NCBI GenBank assembly: GCA_963693365.1
Contig: CAVNZM010000005.1
Location: forward strand, 1,054,001 to 1,118,000
DNA from: Amoebidium appalachense
Lineage: Eukaryota > Ichthyosporea
Direction of reading: 5' to 3'
Length of the DNA: 64,000 bases
This document shows, piece after piece, positions 52,976 through 64,000 of the stretch. Under the pieces are notes generated by a model. The model did no database searches. It saw only the letters and a program-made list of their open reading frames with translations, and was not told the origin of the DNA. Position 1 is the stretch's first letter, and the number at the start of each line of letters is the position of its first letter. The position numbers and the translations under genes were made by a program.

Positions 52976-53604
52976 GGTCGCGGTGCCAACCTATGCCACG
53001 TCCGAGTTCGACTACCTGCTATGCACACGTGGGGAGGACAATCACGTGCACGTGCACACAGTGCTGGAATGCAAGTGCGGGGTAGATCATGTTATTGATT
53101 CGTCGCTGAAAATGGCACGCGGTATTGCCTTTTTTGGTGGTAGCGGCGACGGTGATTTGGCAAACGGCGTGAAGCCGTTTACGGCTTGTGATTATATTCC
53201 AGCAAAGAAAAGTGTGATATCGATAGATTCCTCTGGACAGCCTAAATTCCTAGATACCAGTGTGTTAAAATTTACCAGGAAATCCTTTGCCGATTTGCTG
53301 CCGATCGACACATTATTTGCACGTGGGAAGGTCATCTACCTGACACGCCCAGGTAGGACCACCAATCACCGTGGACATTTGGATTTTCCACCCAATCAAA
53401 ACCCTTCTTTCAGGCCGCCTTGTAGTCTCCCACCCTCTCATCAGCTTGTGTCTCTTGCTGCCTCCATCCGTTCTCTTCATTTTCCCAAGCTTAACTTTCC
53501 TTATTCTCATAGTCAACAAACCCTAATGCTCGGTATCTGGACCCTTTTACCCTCCCCCCCCCCCCCCCCCCCCCCCAACACACATACACATGCAGACACA
53601 TGCA

Positions 53605-53664
<60 letters not shown>

Positions 53665-54612
53665 CGCGCGCACACACACACACACACACAGTTTGCTCTG
53701 TCCGTAGTAGGAGAACCAGAAAGAGTAACACTGCATTTCAGCGTGGCTGTAACCTTTTCTCCTTTTCTGCCCCGCGTACTCACTATTGCTTTCCCCCCCC
53801 TCCCCCCCCCCCCCCCCTTCCCGCTGCCTTCTGACAACTAACAGTAGTCAGTTTCCTCCTCCACCCCAAACCCTCTTTCTCCTTATCTCCCTCCCTCCCC
53901 CCCCCCTCGCCCAGCGCGTCCACTCACCCACCTACCCACCCCAACTCGCTTTGCACCCCCCCCCCCCCCCCAGAATGGGCTCTGCTAATCATGCATATTC
54001 TGCATTGTGTTGTCCATCATGAATGTGTATTTGTTACTATACATACTCTAACAACAACCCCTCCCCCCCCCCCTCCACACACACACACACACACACACAC
54101 AGGCACGGTGACACTACCGGGGACGTCCATCACAGGCACACTCCTGTCTCGGGTGGTTGACGATCCATATTTGGACATTTATGACGATGCAGCAATGTGT
54201 GTGCCCCCATACACTTACCCCTTCCAACCATCACACAGACATACACACCTACAGGGTTAGGCAAGAGAGGTGCAAAAAAGAGGGAAATGCATTCCGTGTG
54301 CTCGTGTATTCATACATATAGGCAAGTGGAAAGGGATAGGGATGATTATGGCTCATTCATACCTGCTAACGCTAATCCAGATCATCTACCCTTATTCTGC
54401 TCGACTCTTTCAACCCGCCCCTTCCTGCGTCTTGTTCCATATCTTCACCCCTTCAAGTTCTATAGCATGTGATGTGGATGTGTATTGACCTGATATGGTT
54501 ATGCAGGGAGCAGGTCTATTCGTCGGTTCAGCGTCACATGGCAGACCGGGACTTGGCCGTTGCAAACTTCACAACCTTGCACGATGGTGGGTTCATACGG
54601 ACTGTGCCGTAG
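52976..54612 (+). CDS. Unrecognised gene, three 3' exons
   Basis: Exons 52976-53352, 54103-54196 and 54507-54612 agree in phase (2 in, 1-1, 2-2) and end in TAG at 54610. About 192 codons of complex sequence: [20 protein letters not shown], later [20 protein letters not shown] across one junction, and [20 protein letters not shown] across the next. A 120-codon uninterrupted, non-repetitive first frame and cleanly matched junctions support coding. I recognise no domain. The 5' end is missing; it may be the 3' part of the coiled-coil gene or a separate gene. A rival exon at about 53692-53757 ([12 protein letters not shown]) fits a different splice pattern and may be alternative or spurious. Confidence 0.55.
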
Positions 54613-54683
54613 GTTCAATTTTAGCTCTTCGGAAGGAAACCTCTTCTCTTTGTCTCTGTGGCTGGCTTCTGTCCCGGGCAGGC

Positions 54684-54720
<37 letters not shown>

Positions 54721-56263
54721 GGTTGTTGGCCGCCTCCTCTGCAATAACCCTGCCCCCCCTACCTCCCCCCCCTCCCCATCCACCCATCCACCCCCATCCA
54801 CCCATGTTAAGGCAGGGCTTGCCCCGAGAGCGAAAACCTAGGGGGTTTCTGGTGATCGTTCAGCGTTTACCCTATGGTTATGTATGTAGTCCTATGGTTA
54901 TGTATGTAGTCCTATGGTTATGTATGTAGTCCTATGGTTATGTATGTAGTCCTATGGTTATGTATGTAGTCCTATGGTTATGTATGTAGTCCCATGGTTC
55001 ATGACTAGTGTATGCACTCACACAGTGCTGCTAGGGAATACAATAGCAATTGTGATGTAGAGAATGGCCTCTGGAAAATGAAACTGTGTTTGTCCTATAG
55101 CACGCACCAAGCTTAATTGATATGGTCAAGATGGTGGTGGATAAGAGCATTTGTGTTTTACTAAGGCCAGAAAACGCAGAGTTGCAACAGTCATGCACAC
55201 ACTCACATGGTCAATGGAAGACGCATGCATACTACTATGGATGCAGTGATATGCTATAGGCAAGAGATGTAAGAGATGGAAGAACAAATCAAAGACGCAC
55301 TCAACAAACGAATGGTTGCCACAATCACTCACCCCCTCCCTACCTTTCCCACTCCCCCACACCCGGTGAATTAAACCCACGTTCCAGATTCCCCCTCTTG
55401 CTGAGACTACCATCCAGTCTAGAAAGTTAGTTTTGCCACACCAACCCTTACCCCACTTCCCCATTCCCCTCCCCATCTCCCCCCTCCCTCCCTCTCTTCC
55501 AATTTTTTTTTCCCCCCAAAAAAACCGCCACACACAGCCTTTACGCACGCACCCAAATGAGCCCGCGCGCACACGCACACACACGTACACACGGGCGCAC
55601 GCCCGCATGCACGCATGCACACGTATACTTCATCTGATTACATGGTGATTAAAGTAAAATTTTAAAGAAAACACACTGACGCTATATGCCTTGGTGTTGT
55701 GAACTGGATGTTTTTTGTCTTTATATGCTGCATGGGGGGACAGATGCTTTTAGCCAGAACATACAGTACAGCACTCCAAACCCACTACTCATGCATTTTC
55801 CTCTTATTGCATATACGCACTACCCAATTTGGTTTCCTCGCATGTTCCTTACCATATATATTCGACCTGCAATCTCCTCTCGCATACCTTACCATATGTG
55901 GCCCACATAACTATTCCTCCTCCACTCCGTACCGTATATGACTCAAACATGGTTTCCGACAGTCTACCTACATAAGTTCCCACCTATGAATGGCCCGTGT
56001 CCCCAGCACACCACACTTCCATTCCCGTTTACGCAAATCTTTCATTGTCCATGCACCTCACTCAAGTTCCAAACTCCTCTGCCGAATGGCTCGTCCCCCC
56101 CCCCCCCCCCCCAAAAAAAAAAAAAACTATTGAGGAAAAAAGAACCACATGCCCTCCCAAATTTAAAACACCCTACATGCCGTATAACTCCATAAGCAGT
56201 CGCTATTCAGATCGTATATTTGCCGCCCTTTAATTTCCATATATGTCCTCCCACCACACGTCT
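54613..56263. other. Convergent intergenic region with minisatellite
   Basis: Contains a C-run near 54687-54718, a 20-bp tandem repeat at 54871-54990, and complex DNA with no supported gene. Several CATATA/ATATG-rich phrases near 55850-55940 are loosely repeated. Confidence 0.55.
54871..54990 (+). repeat. 20-bp minisatellite, six perfect copies
   Basis: The unit CCTATGGTTATGTATGTAGT occurs six times head to tail without substitutions, followed by a decayed seventh copy starting CCCATGGTTCATG. Confidence 0.97.
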
Positions 56264-56557
56264 TCATTGGCCAGCCCTTGCCTCCGCCACAAACCCAGTT
56301 GCCTGCCGATTCGTTGCATCCAGCCTGTGGCTATCTCCACCAATCACAGCCCCGCATTCCGGACACCTAGATCTCTCCATAGCGCCCCCGCAGTCACCTA
56401 TGACGTAGGCATGCCCGTTGGGGCATGTGAACCAGTGGCCTTGGCCCGTGTAGCCCGACCCGGTATGGCCCATGGCCCGGTAGACGGCGGCTTTTTCCTC
56501 GGATGTGATTGGCTGGTGGAAGACTTCGGGCCGGTTGACTTTATCTTCCAGGTCTGT

Positions 56558-56634
<77 letters not shown>

Positions 56635-57071
56635 GTGTAGTAGTGCACATGTGCGTTTCGGTGTTCATGTGTGGTGTGAGACATGTCTGAAGATGTCGGT
56701 GGTGCAGCTTGGGGGGAGGGAAGGTACCGGTGTGGGTGCGGTGTGGGTGGGGAAGGGGGCAGGTGAGTCACTTGTGTAGCATCAACCCCCCCCCCCCCCC
56801 CCTCCCCCTCCCCCCCCTCCCCTCCCCCTCCCCCCTCCCCCCCACACACCTCCTAGCCCTCCCCATACCGACGTATTTTGGAACTGCATACCCACACACC
56901 ACATATTCAGAACATTAGGTCCCAGTCGGCTTTTCGGGTTTGTTTAACGTAAAACACACTGAGATGTACTGTGATCGGCCAGGAGAACCCGGATGGACGT
57001 GGGGGAGGTGGTGGCTTGGCTTGGGGTGTCGGTTGAGAAGTAGGAAATGTGGCTAGGGAGTTTGTGTTGGG

Positions 57072-57144
<73 letters not shown>

Positions 57145-57342
57145 GGGGGGAGGGGAGGAGGGGGGCAAAGCCGCGGGAGAAGGGGAGGGGGGGAGGGGGG
57201 GGGGGGGGGGGGGGAGGGGGAGGAAGGGGATGATTTATTTTTTGAAGAATGTGAAAAAGGAGAGCGTAAGAAACACCTAGCACATGACAACGGCAGGGGG
57301 GACCGGTTTTTTTTTTTTCTTCTTTCCTATCGATTTCCTTTT

Positions 57343-57401
<59 letters not shown>

Positions 57402-60296
57402 GTGTACCCGTGAGCATTTTGTCCAGGACTCTAGCCATATCCACATACTGGGCCCTAGCATCCATGTCCCCCTCAGAGCCACCACTCAGTGCCCGATGCA
57501 GCTGACGCAGATGCTCCTGGCCCTCACCAATCAGAGACAGCCGCACCGCCTTCATGACCTTGTAGTCCAATGATGCGGAGTCCCTATGGCCATATATGGT
57601 TAGTGGCTCGTGAATCCACATCTTGATCAATATGATACACGCTCCGCTCCCCCCGCCCCCCTCCCCCCCCCCCAGTCCCCCCACGCACACACCTCACTCA
57701 AGCATCCCCCTTAACCCTCATACTGTCTTCCAACCCCCGTATTCCTTAGCACGTCTCCCCCCCCCCCCCCCCCCCCCCCCTCCCCCCCCCGGGCGTCGCA
57801 GCGGCCATTTTACCCCACCCTCCCATTACCTCCTATATAAAGCAAAAGACACCCCATGCGCACAAATAAGAGGCATTGGGCATTCATCCACGGTGCAAGG
57901 CCGGGCAAAGGCAACAGCAAGCACCCACTCACCGTGTGCTTGCATTGCCCTCCTCCATAACCGAACCATCTGATTGGCCAGCAACTCTGTCCCCATCACA
58001 CCTCTTGCACACACCCAGTGCCTCTGCCCTTACGTAAGCCAGCTGGGCCTGAGCCAATAGGATCCTGGGTAGGGTGGCCGTACAGCGATGGCTATTGGCT
58101 GTTGCCAGGGACAGGATCAGTCGTGCACGTGCCTCCTTGTATGCCGTGTGCAGGCGGGTCTCTAGCTCCCCCCAGCCCTCCTTCTCCTCCTTTCCTCCTA
58201 CCCTACTGGTCCGTCCGAGAATCGATGCGCGTGCCGACACCGCCAAAGTATAAGTGCGGCCCAGGATAAGGAGGGACCGGCAGAGGGGCTGCTGGTCGGG
58301 CATTGGGGGGGCCAAATTCACGTCCAGATTGTGCCGGTAAAGCGCCGCTTCTGCCGCCTGTGTGTGTGTGTGTGTATTGTCATTTTGTGTGTGTGTGGGT
58401 GGGTGTGTTGGTGCATGTGTGTGTGTGGCATGTGTGTGCGCGCATGTCTGTGTCAGTGTAAGAGAAAGGTCAATACGGGGTGGGGGGGGGGAGGAGGGGG
58501 GAGGGGGAATGGGAGACTGATTATGTTTGATGCAGAGTGTGTGTGTTTGTCACCCTGAGATGGGCCCCCCATGCCGCGCCGGGGGAGGGGGGAAAGGGGG
58601 GGGGGGGGGGGGGGGGGGGAGGGAGCGTTATATAGCAAAAGATATCAGGGCACAGCCGACGGATGTGCTTCTAATAATGTGTCTATGGAAGAGGTGGGTG
58701 AAAGGGAAGGGCGGCCAAAAACTGAGGGAGGGGAAGGGGGGGGGGTGGGGGGGGTGGGGGGGGGGGAGAGGGGGATTAGTGCGAGAGCCTGAGGTGAGGT
58801 TGTGTTAGCGTGTGCCTGGTGTGTGGGGAACTATGCTTGCACGTGCACATGCGTGTTGGGCTGGGCAAGAGTGCAGTGTGGCTATCAGGTTAGGGTCTGT
58901 TGACACCTGAGGGGAGGCAAGGGATGATGATTATGATGTCATATTTGGGGGATGGGGGGGGGGGGGGGGGGGGGGGGGGGATATTAAATGGCATTGGTGG
59001 TGCAGAAGGTGGGTCAATCGGGTAAAGGAAGCCCACCTGGTGCATCTGTTTGCTGGGAGGGTTTCGGCAATACGTCACAGTACCCTCTGCAGCCTTCATA
59101 GCATCCCCCACCAACCTAAAAACCCCCGCTCCATCCTTGTCCTCGTCGATGCTTGGACCCCCCTCTGCGCAATTTCCAATTTTTCCTCCGCAATCTTGAT
59201 TTTGTCCTGTGCCGCCAGTAGATATTTCCTATCAGCCAATTGGATTGCCGCATGGTTGATAAACCGCCCATACCGTCGCACATTCCAAATGGGGGCACGG
59301 CAAGAAATGCACAACTTGGGGGGGCTGTGCTTGGAGGGAAGGGGGGCTGGAGAGGTGAAGTCGCCGGTGGTCGGGTCACAAATGTAGGCACCTGCAGAAG
59401 GGGAGGGGGGGGGGGAGGGGGGGGGGGGGGGGGCAGTTGGGGAATGTCGGCAGGGCATGGCTTATTTATGCCTGCCTGGAGATAATGGTTGGGGTAGCCT
59501 TCTTATTTTAAAACAATATCTGTTTTCTTTCTTTCTTAAAAGGCTATTTCATCTCTTTTCTCTTTCTCCAACCTGCCCCCCCCCCCCCCCCTCCCCCCCC
59601 CCCCCCCCCCCCCCCCCGCCTCTTGGACTCACCTCAAACCCCTGCCTTCCCCGTTCATCCCCCCCCCCCCCTCCCCCCCCCCCCCCCCCCCCCCCCCCTC
59701 CCCCTCCTCCTCCTCCTTTCCCTTCCCCCTTCTCCCTCCGTCCCGGGCCCACTTGCACTCTCTCTCAACCCGTTGGATATAGTTCGTTCAGAAGCATTTA
59801 AACCCAAAAGATTTACATGTTACAACCCCCCTCCCCCCCCCCCCCCCCCCCGGCGTTCTTATCCCCTGCCAACCCCCCCCCCCCCCCCCCCCGAGTCCCC
59901 CCCCCCACACACACGACAAGATAGCCATATGAGGCTATTCTTACCCTGATCGCCAGCCAATCCCAGGTGGGCATCCAGTGTCTCCACCGTGAAGCAGTGC
60001 CCACACGGCAGCGCCACCAGGGGGCTGCTGTCGGGGTCATCTTGGTCATAGTCCCGTAGTGACGTCATCAGGTACACGTCAACCACCCAATCAGCTGCCC
60101 TCCCGCCCTTTTCTTTTGCGCAAACGGGGCATGCCACATCCGGGTCGGGGCAGATTTCCCCACACAGGGAAGGGCAGCGGTGGCCGCATGAAAGTGAGCG
60201 AGGGCAGCGCTCGTTGCAGGGCAGGCGGATGCAGGGGGCACCACAGGGGAGAGGGCACGGACCTTGATGGGGGCAGGTCTGTGTGTGCGTGTGCAC

Positions 60297-60354
<58 letters not shown>

Positions 60355-61271
60355 GGGGAGGGCAGGGTAGAGGGTTCCCCGGGGGGGGGGGGGGGGGGAT
60401 GAAAGAAAAGAGGAGGGCGAGGGAGGAAAGCGGGAAAGGGGACAGGGACAGAGAAGTGTGAGGAAGACATGAGGTGCTGACAGAGGGGGAGGGGGGGGGG
60501 GGGGGCTATCAGAGGGGCGAGGGTTAGGGGGGGGGGGGGGGGGGGGGGGGGTTGTAGGCGTTAGGAACGGTAATCAGTCCGCTGCTTCCGTCCATTCTGC
60601 CTCCTTAACCCCATACCAATCGCCGTACATTTCGTGGGACGGTAATAAAACAATTTTTTCTGCCCCATAAAATGCTCTATACTATCGGCAACAAACAACC
60701 ATCCACTCACACACCACCAATCCTCCTATTCCCCCCACCCCACCTACCCACAAACACTGTTCGGCACATGTTGGGCACGGGTCACGGCACTTCTTCCCAC
60801 ACTTGCTGTGTGCACACTTGACCTCACAGTTGCGGGTGCAGGGGGGGCAGGGGGTGTTCGGATGGCAGCTGGCCGAACAGGGGTGACCACACAGGTGCAG
60901 GCGGCCACACAGGGACTTGCATTGCATGTGGTGGGTTCTGGTGGTGGATGCTTTGTTGCCTGGGGGTTGGATTGAGAGTGTGTGTGTGTGTGTGAGGTTG
61001 AGGGGGGGGGGGGAGGGGAGGGCGGGGGAGAGGGAGGGGATGGGGAAGAGGAGGTTGAGAATGAAGGGAGGAGGGAAGAGGGAAAAAAACCCGTGGGGAA
61101 AAGACGCAGAGGGTTTCAGACTCCAGTTTTTGGTCTATCACACGGCACCTAAGACGAACAATAACTTACGGGCTGGAAGCCAACGATTGCACCTTTGGCA
61201 AGGGTAACGACTAGGGGCTGGGGGGAGGGGGGGGGGGAGGCACAGGTTGGTGGTGGTGGTGCTGGTGGTGG

Positions 61272-61307
<36 letters not shown>

Positions 61308-62111
61308 GCACCTGATTCACGGTGGGTCACAGCAAAGCATGCACCGCACTGGGAGGCACACACGTGGCCACAGGGCAGGGCCAGGCCACACTGGGCCACA
61401 CACAGGGTCGGGTCGGCCCGTAAAGCCTTGGCCCGTGGGCATGGCAGGGTGGCCTCATGGGTGCAGTGGGGGGCTATGAGGGTGACTCTGGTGCGGCATT
61501 GGACGGTGGATAGAATGGATGTGTCACAGCAGGCCACTGATTGGCTGTGGCTGCAGGGCAGGGTGACATTAACCCTCTCACGGCAGGGGGGGCATGGTAG
61601 ACCGCAGATCTGCTCGCATGGGTGCTTGCAGGTCTGTGCATGGCGGCATGGGGGGATGGGGGGAGGGGGGGGGGGGGGAGAATGGGTGTGGGGGGGGGGG
61701 GGGGGTAGGTTTATGGATGTTAGGGCGATGATACGATACGAAGAAGAGACGAGAGTGTATGGGGGAATGGGTTGATGGTGGGTTGGGGGGGTGGGCGGAA
61801 GGGAAAGGGGGGGGAGGGGAGAGAGGGGGAGGGGGAGGCTGGGTGGGGGTGGGGTTGGGCGGGTGGGGAGGTGGGTGGGTGGGTGGGGGGGGGATGGATC
61901 GGCGTTTTTATGAGCATATCATCTGCTGTACGAGACACGGACCCAGAGCACATAAGACAATTCGAAAACGGGGGGCAAGGGGGAGGAGGCGGGGGGAGAA
62001 GGAAGGGGGGGGGAGGGGGGGGGATTCGCAACACACACACATGCAGACCTCAACCGACACCCACACCCACACCCACCTGACACCCACCCACCCTCACACA
62101 CGTCAACCCCC

Positions 62112-62167
<56 letters not shown>

Positions 62168-63664
62168 ACCCTTGGGCGCATGCACCTAGCCGGGCACACC
62201 ACAGTCACATGGCCTCTATCTGTCGGGTGGCACCTTCTAGGGCACGTGTGCCCACAGCCCATCCGGTAGCCACACCCCTCACTGCAGCCGCCATCCACCA
62301 CAAATGTGCGAAAATCTTCCGGCCGATTGATCTTTGTGACCTTTTCTGGGTGGTTGTCGCATCTCAACGGGAGAGATCGGCCGAAATTTCCGGAATCTTC
62401 GAGCATGTCTAGGATTTGAGGCCACAGATTGGGTGGCTTTCTGCGGGCACGCAAAGTGGCAGAATTGCCGAAGATGTACATGCCGTGCATGGCGCGGGAT
62501 AGGAGGACGTTTGTGCGATTGGGCGTGCGCAGGAATCCGATCTGGCCTAATCGGTTGTTGCGGACCAATGAGATGATCACAACCTTGGCCTCCTCCCCCT
62601 GATTGGTGGAAGTTCGGTTAGGAATTTGGGTGGGTATCTTGGAGGTGAAGGGGTTACCCTGCTATTTTAGGCAGCTGAAGGCTTGTAGGTATTTTAGAGC
62701 ATCCAATACAGCTGGGGAATGGGTGGTGGATTGATTGTGTAGCTGGGGGAGAGGGGGGGGGGGGGGGGGCAGATTGTCCGGCAATTTTGGATAACCAGGC
62801 CTGGAGTTCATAAATTCATAAAGAGATATCACCAAAGGGGCATGTTGTGGTCATGGATAGGGTGTGTGTGTGTGTGTGTTTCTAATTGTGTGCTTGTGTG
62901 TTTCTTTTTTTTTTGAGGATGGGGAAGGGGGGGGGGGGAGGGGGAGGAAGGAGGGAGACGGGGGGGGGGGGGGGGGAGGAAGGAGGGAGGGGGGGGGGGA
63001 GGGGGGGGGGGGGGGAGGGGGGAGCGCTTAAAGGCTTTCTGACCTGGAAATTGTCGATGGTAGCCATCCGAACTTGGTTCCGCAATGTTCCCTCCACCAC
63101 GGTTCCCTCATCTTTCACCATCCTCCTGACCCCCCTCTTACCAGTTGTCTTTGAAATTTCATCCGTTGAACCCCCCTCCTCCTTTTCCTCCAAATCAGCC
63201 ATTGTAGCCGCATCCCTCTCATCCACAAACACCATCGTTTCCTTCTGTAATTCCTTGCGTAATTCCATCAGTTGACCCACGTACGGGGTGAGAATTGCAA
63301 TGTCCCCCGGTTCGTACCCTTTCTGCTGCAGCAGGTACCGGGTTAATCCGACCACCCACCTCACTTCTGATTGGTTCCTCTTCGATCTCCCATCACCCTC
63401 GTCCCCCTCCCCATCCTCCTTTCCATCGTGGTCGAGAAAGTAAAGAGGACACTCCATGCCGTTAACGGGGGGGTAGGTTTCCACCTGGGGGTGATCTTCC
63501 AAATTTGGGTAAATCGATTTCCTAATGAGGCGGCTGATGGTGGGGCGCATTCTCCTCTGTGTGGTGAGGGTGGCTACAGGGTAGTTTTTATTATTAGCCA
63601 GGCGCTCAAACAGGGATACATCGAGGTCATAGCCCTGCCGACTCTCAACACTCAGCTCGTACAC
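56264..63664 (-). CDS. ZNFX1: ZNFX1-type helicase/zinc-finger protein (5' partial)
   Basis: Nine well-phased exons plus one doubtful small one, order 5' to 3': 63664-63044, 62598-62170, 61633-61312, (about 61205-61170, uncertain), 60937-60748, 60278-59945, 59391-59037, 58357-57933, 57583-57408 and 56553-56264 (stop TGA at 56266-56264). ZNFX1 proteins are SF1 RNA helicases with NFX1-type zinc fingers, acting in small-RNA inheritance in worms and antiviral RNA sensing in mammals. The first exon has the helicase motif TTQRRMRPTISRLIR and ends ATIDNFQ, continued by GEEAKVVIISLVRNN and NRTNVLLSRA. Repeated Cys/His fingers follow (GCGYRMGCGHTCPRRC; CKHPCEQICGLPCPPC; CGRLHLCGHPCSASC; CGHRCPSLCGEICPDP). 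The C-terminus is an RZ finger, GHWFTCPNGHAYVIGDCGG then RCPECGAVIGG. The exon at 59037-59391 needs one extra base in a C6 run (59158-59163) to stay in frame. The gene continues beyond the right edge. Confidence 0.92.
56572..56631. repeat. 60-nt poly-G run in a ZNFX1 intron
   Basis: An unbroken G-run, which is a C-run on the sense strand, close to the acceptor of the RZ-finger exon. Only a short CA repeat separates it from the exon. Confidence 0.9.
57075..57141. repeat. (TG)n microsatellite
   Basis: A TG run in the last ZNFX1 intron. Confidence 0.95.
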
Positions 63665-64000
63665 CTGTGTGGGCGGTTAAGGTAGTGCCATTGGTTTGTG
63701 TGTGAGAGAGAGGTGCTAGTGGTGGTGTGGGGGGGGGGGAGGGAGAAGGAGGACTCCGGGTCAGAGAGCCCGGGGGTGGCGGGTGGAGGGGGAGAGGGGG
63801 GAAGGGGAAAGGGGAAGATAGATTTTGCAGGTAAGATGATAGGTTAGTGATTTGCAAGAAAATTATGCAAGACATTTATTCACATGGTTTACACCCAACT
63901 GGTGATCAGAATGCCCAATCCACGCCTATCTCCCATGCATCCTTTCACCCTTCCCCGCATTCTTATGGAATGGAAATTTTGCATTCCCACCAGTACCGTA
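63665..64000. other. ZNFX1 intron at the right edge
   Basis: The exon ending at 63664 has a CAG acceptor (on the minus strand) abutting this stretch, so it is intronic. It holds a G-rich tract at about 63729-63812 and complex DNA. No further exon is recognised. Confidence 0.6.

Noticed and set aside
53692-53757. Candidate exon [12 protein letters not shown] after a CA-repeat acceptor
   Set aside because: It looks protein-like but needs a different donor at 53330, and the following exon at 54103 then does not fit in phase. Skipping it gives a clean junction. Kept as a possible alternative exon.

Overview
This window is nuclear DNA of a eukaryote with many introns. It is dominated by simple sequence: (CA)n/(TG)n runs up to about 130 bases, poly-G/poly-C runs up to 74 bases, and compound C-run/A-run tracts. 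Short coding exons (26 to about 940 bp) sit between them as islands. I assembled gene models by joining exons whose splice sites are GT-AG (one GC-AG) and whose phases agree. Because the exons are so short, most long open frames in the window are translated microsatellite and not genes.

Layout, left to right, with strands almost strictly alternating: (1) 2129-7003, minus: a pseudokinase whose acidic tail is built from a triplicated 141-bp exon, with one in-frame TAG. (2) 11231-15913, plus: a TMEM41/VTT-domain membrane protein. (3) 16455-18850: an AT-rich block, bounded by 30-bp inverted repeats, that carries a duplicated and broken mitochondrial-type rps3 in which TGA is read as Trp. (4) 19500-26763, minus: a TatD-family metal-dependent hydrolase. 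(5) 29772-35748, plus: a NUDT9-type ADP-ribose pyrophosphatase. (6) 36775-46457, minus: a MARK/PAR-1 kinase with kinase, UBA and KA1 domains. (7) 47576-52158, plus: a coiled-coil protein of unknown function, with a MITE-like element in one intron. (8) 52976-54612, plus: an unrecognised gene. (9) 56264-63664, minus: a ZNFX1-type protein with SF1 helicase, NFX1-type zinc fingers and RZ finger, continuing off the right edge.

Organism: MARK with UBA and KA1, ZNFX1 with an RZ finger, and NUDT9 together suggest an opisthokont or close relative. Mitochondrial rps3 is absent from bilaterian mtDNA but present in choanoflagellates, ichthyosporeans, amoebae, fungi and algae, so a unicellular holozoan or similar protist is my best guess (inference, low confidence). 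The genes do not form an operon or a common pathway. They are ordinary housekeeping, signalling and RNA-surveillance genes. The unusual biology lies in the intron architecture, the mobile elements, the mitochondrial-like insert and the pseudokinase exon triplication.
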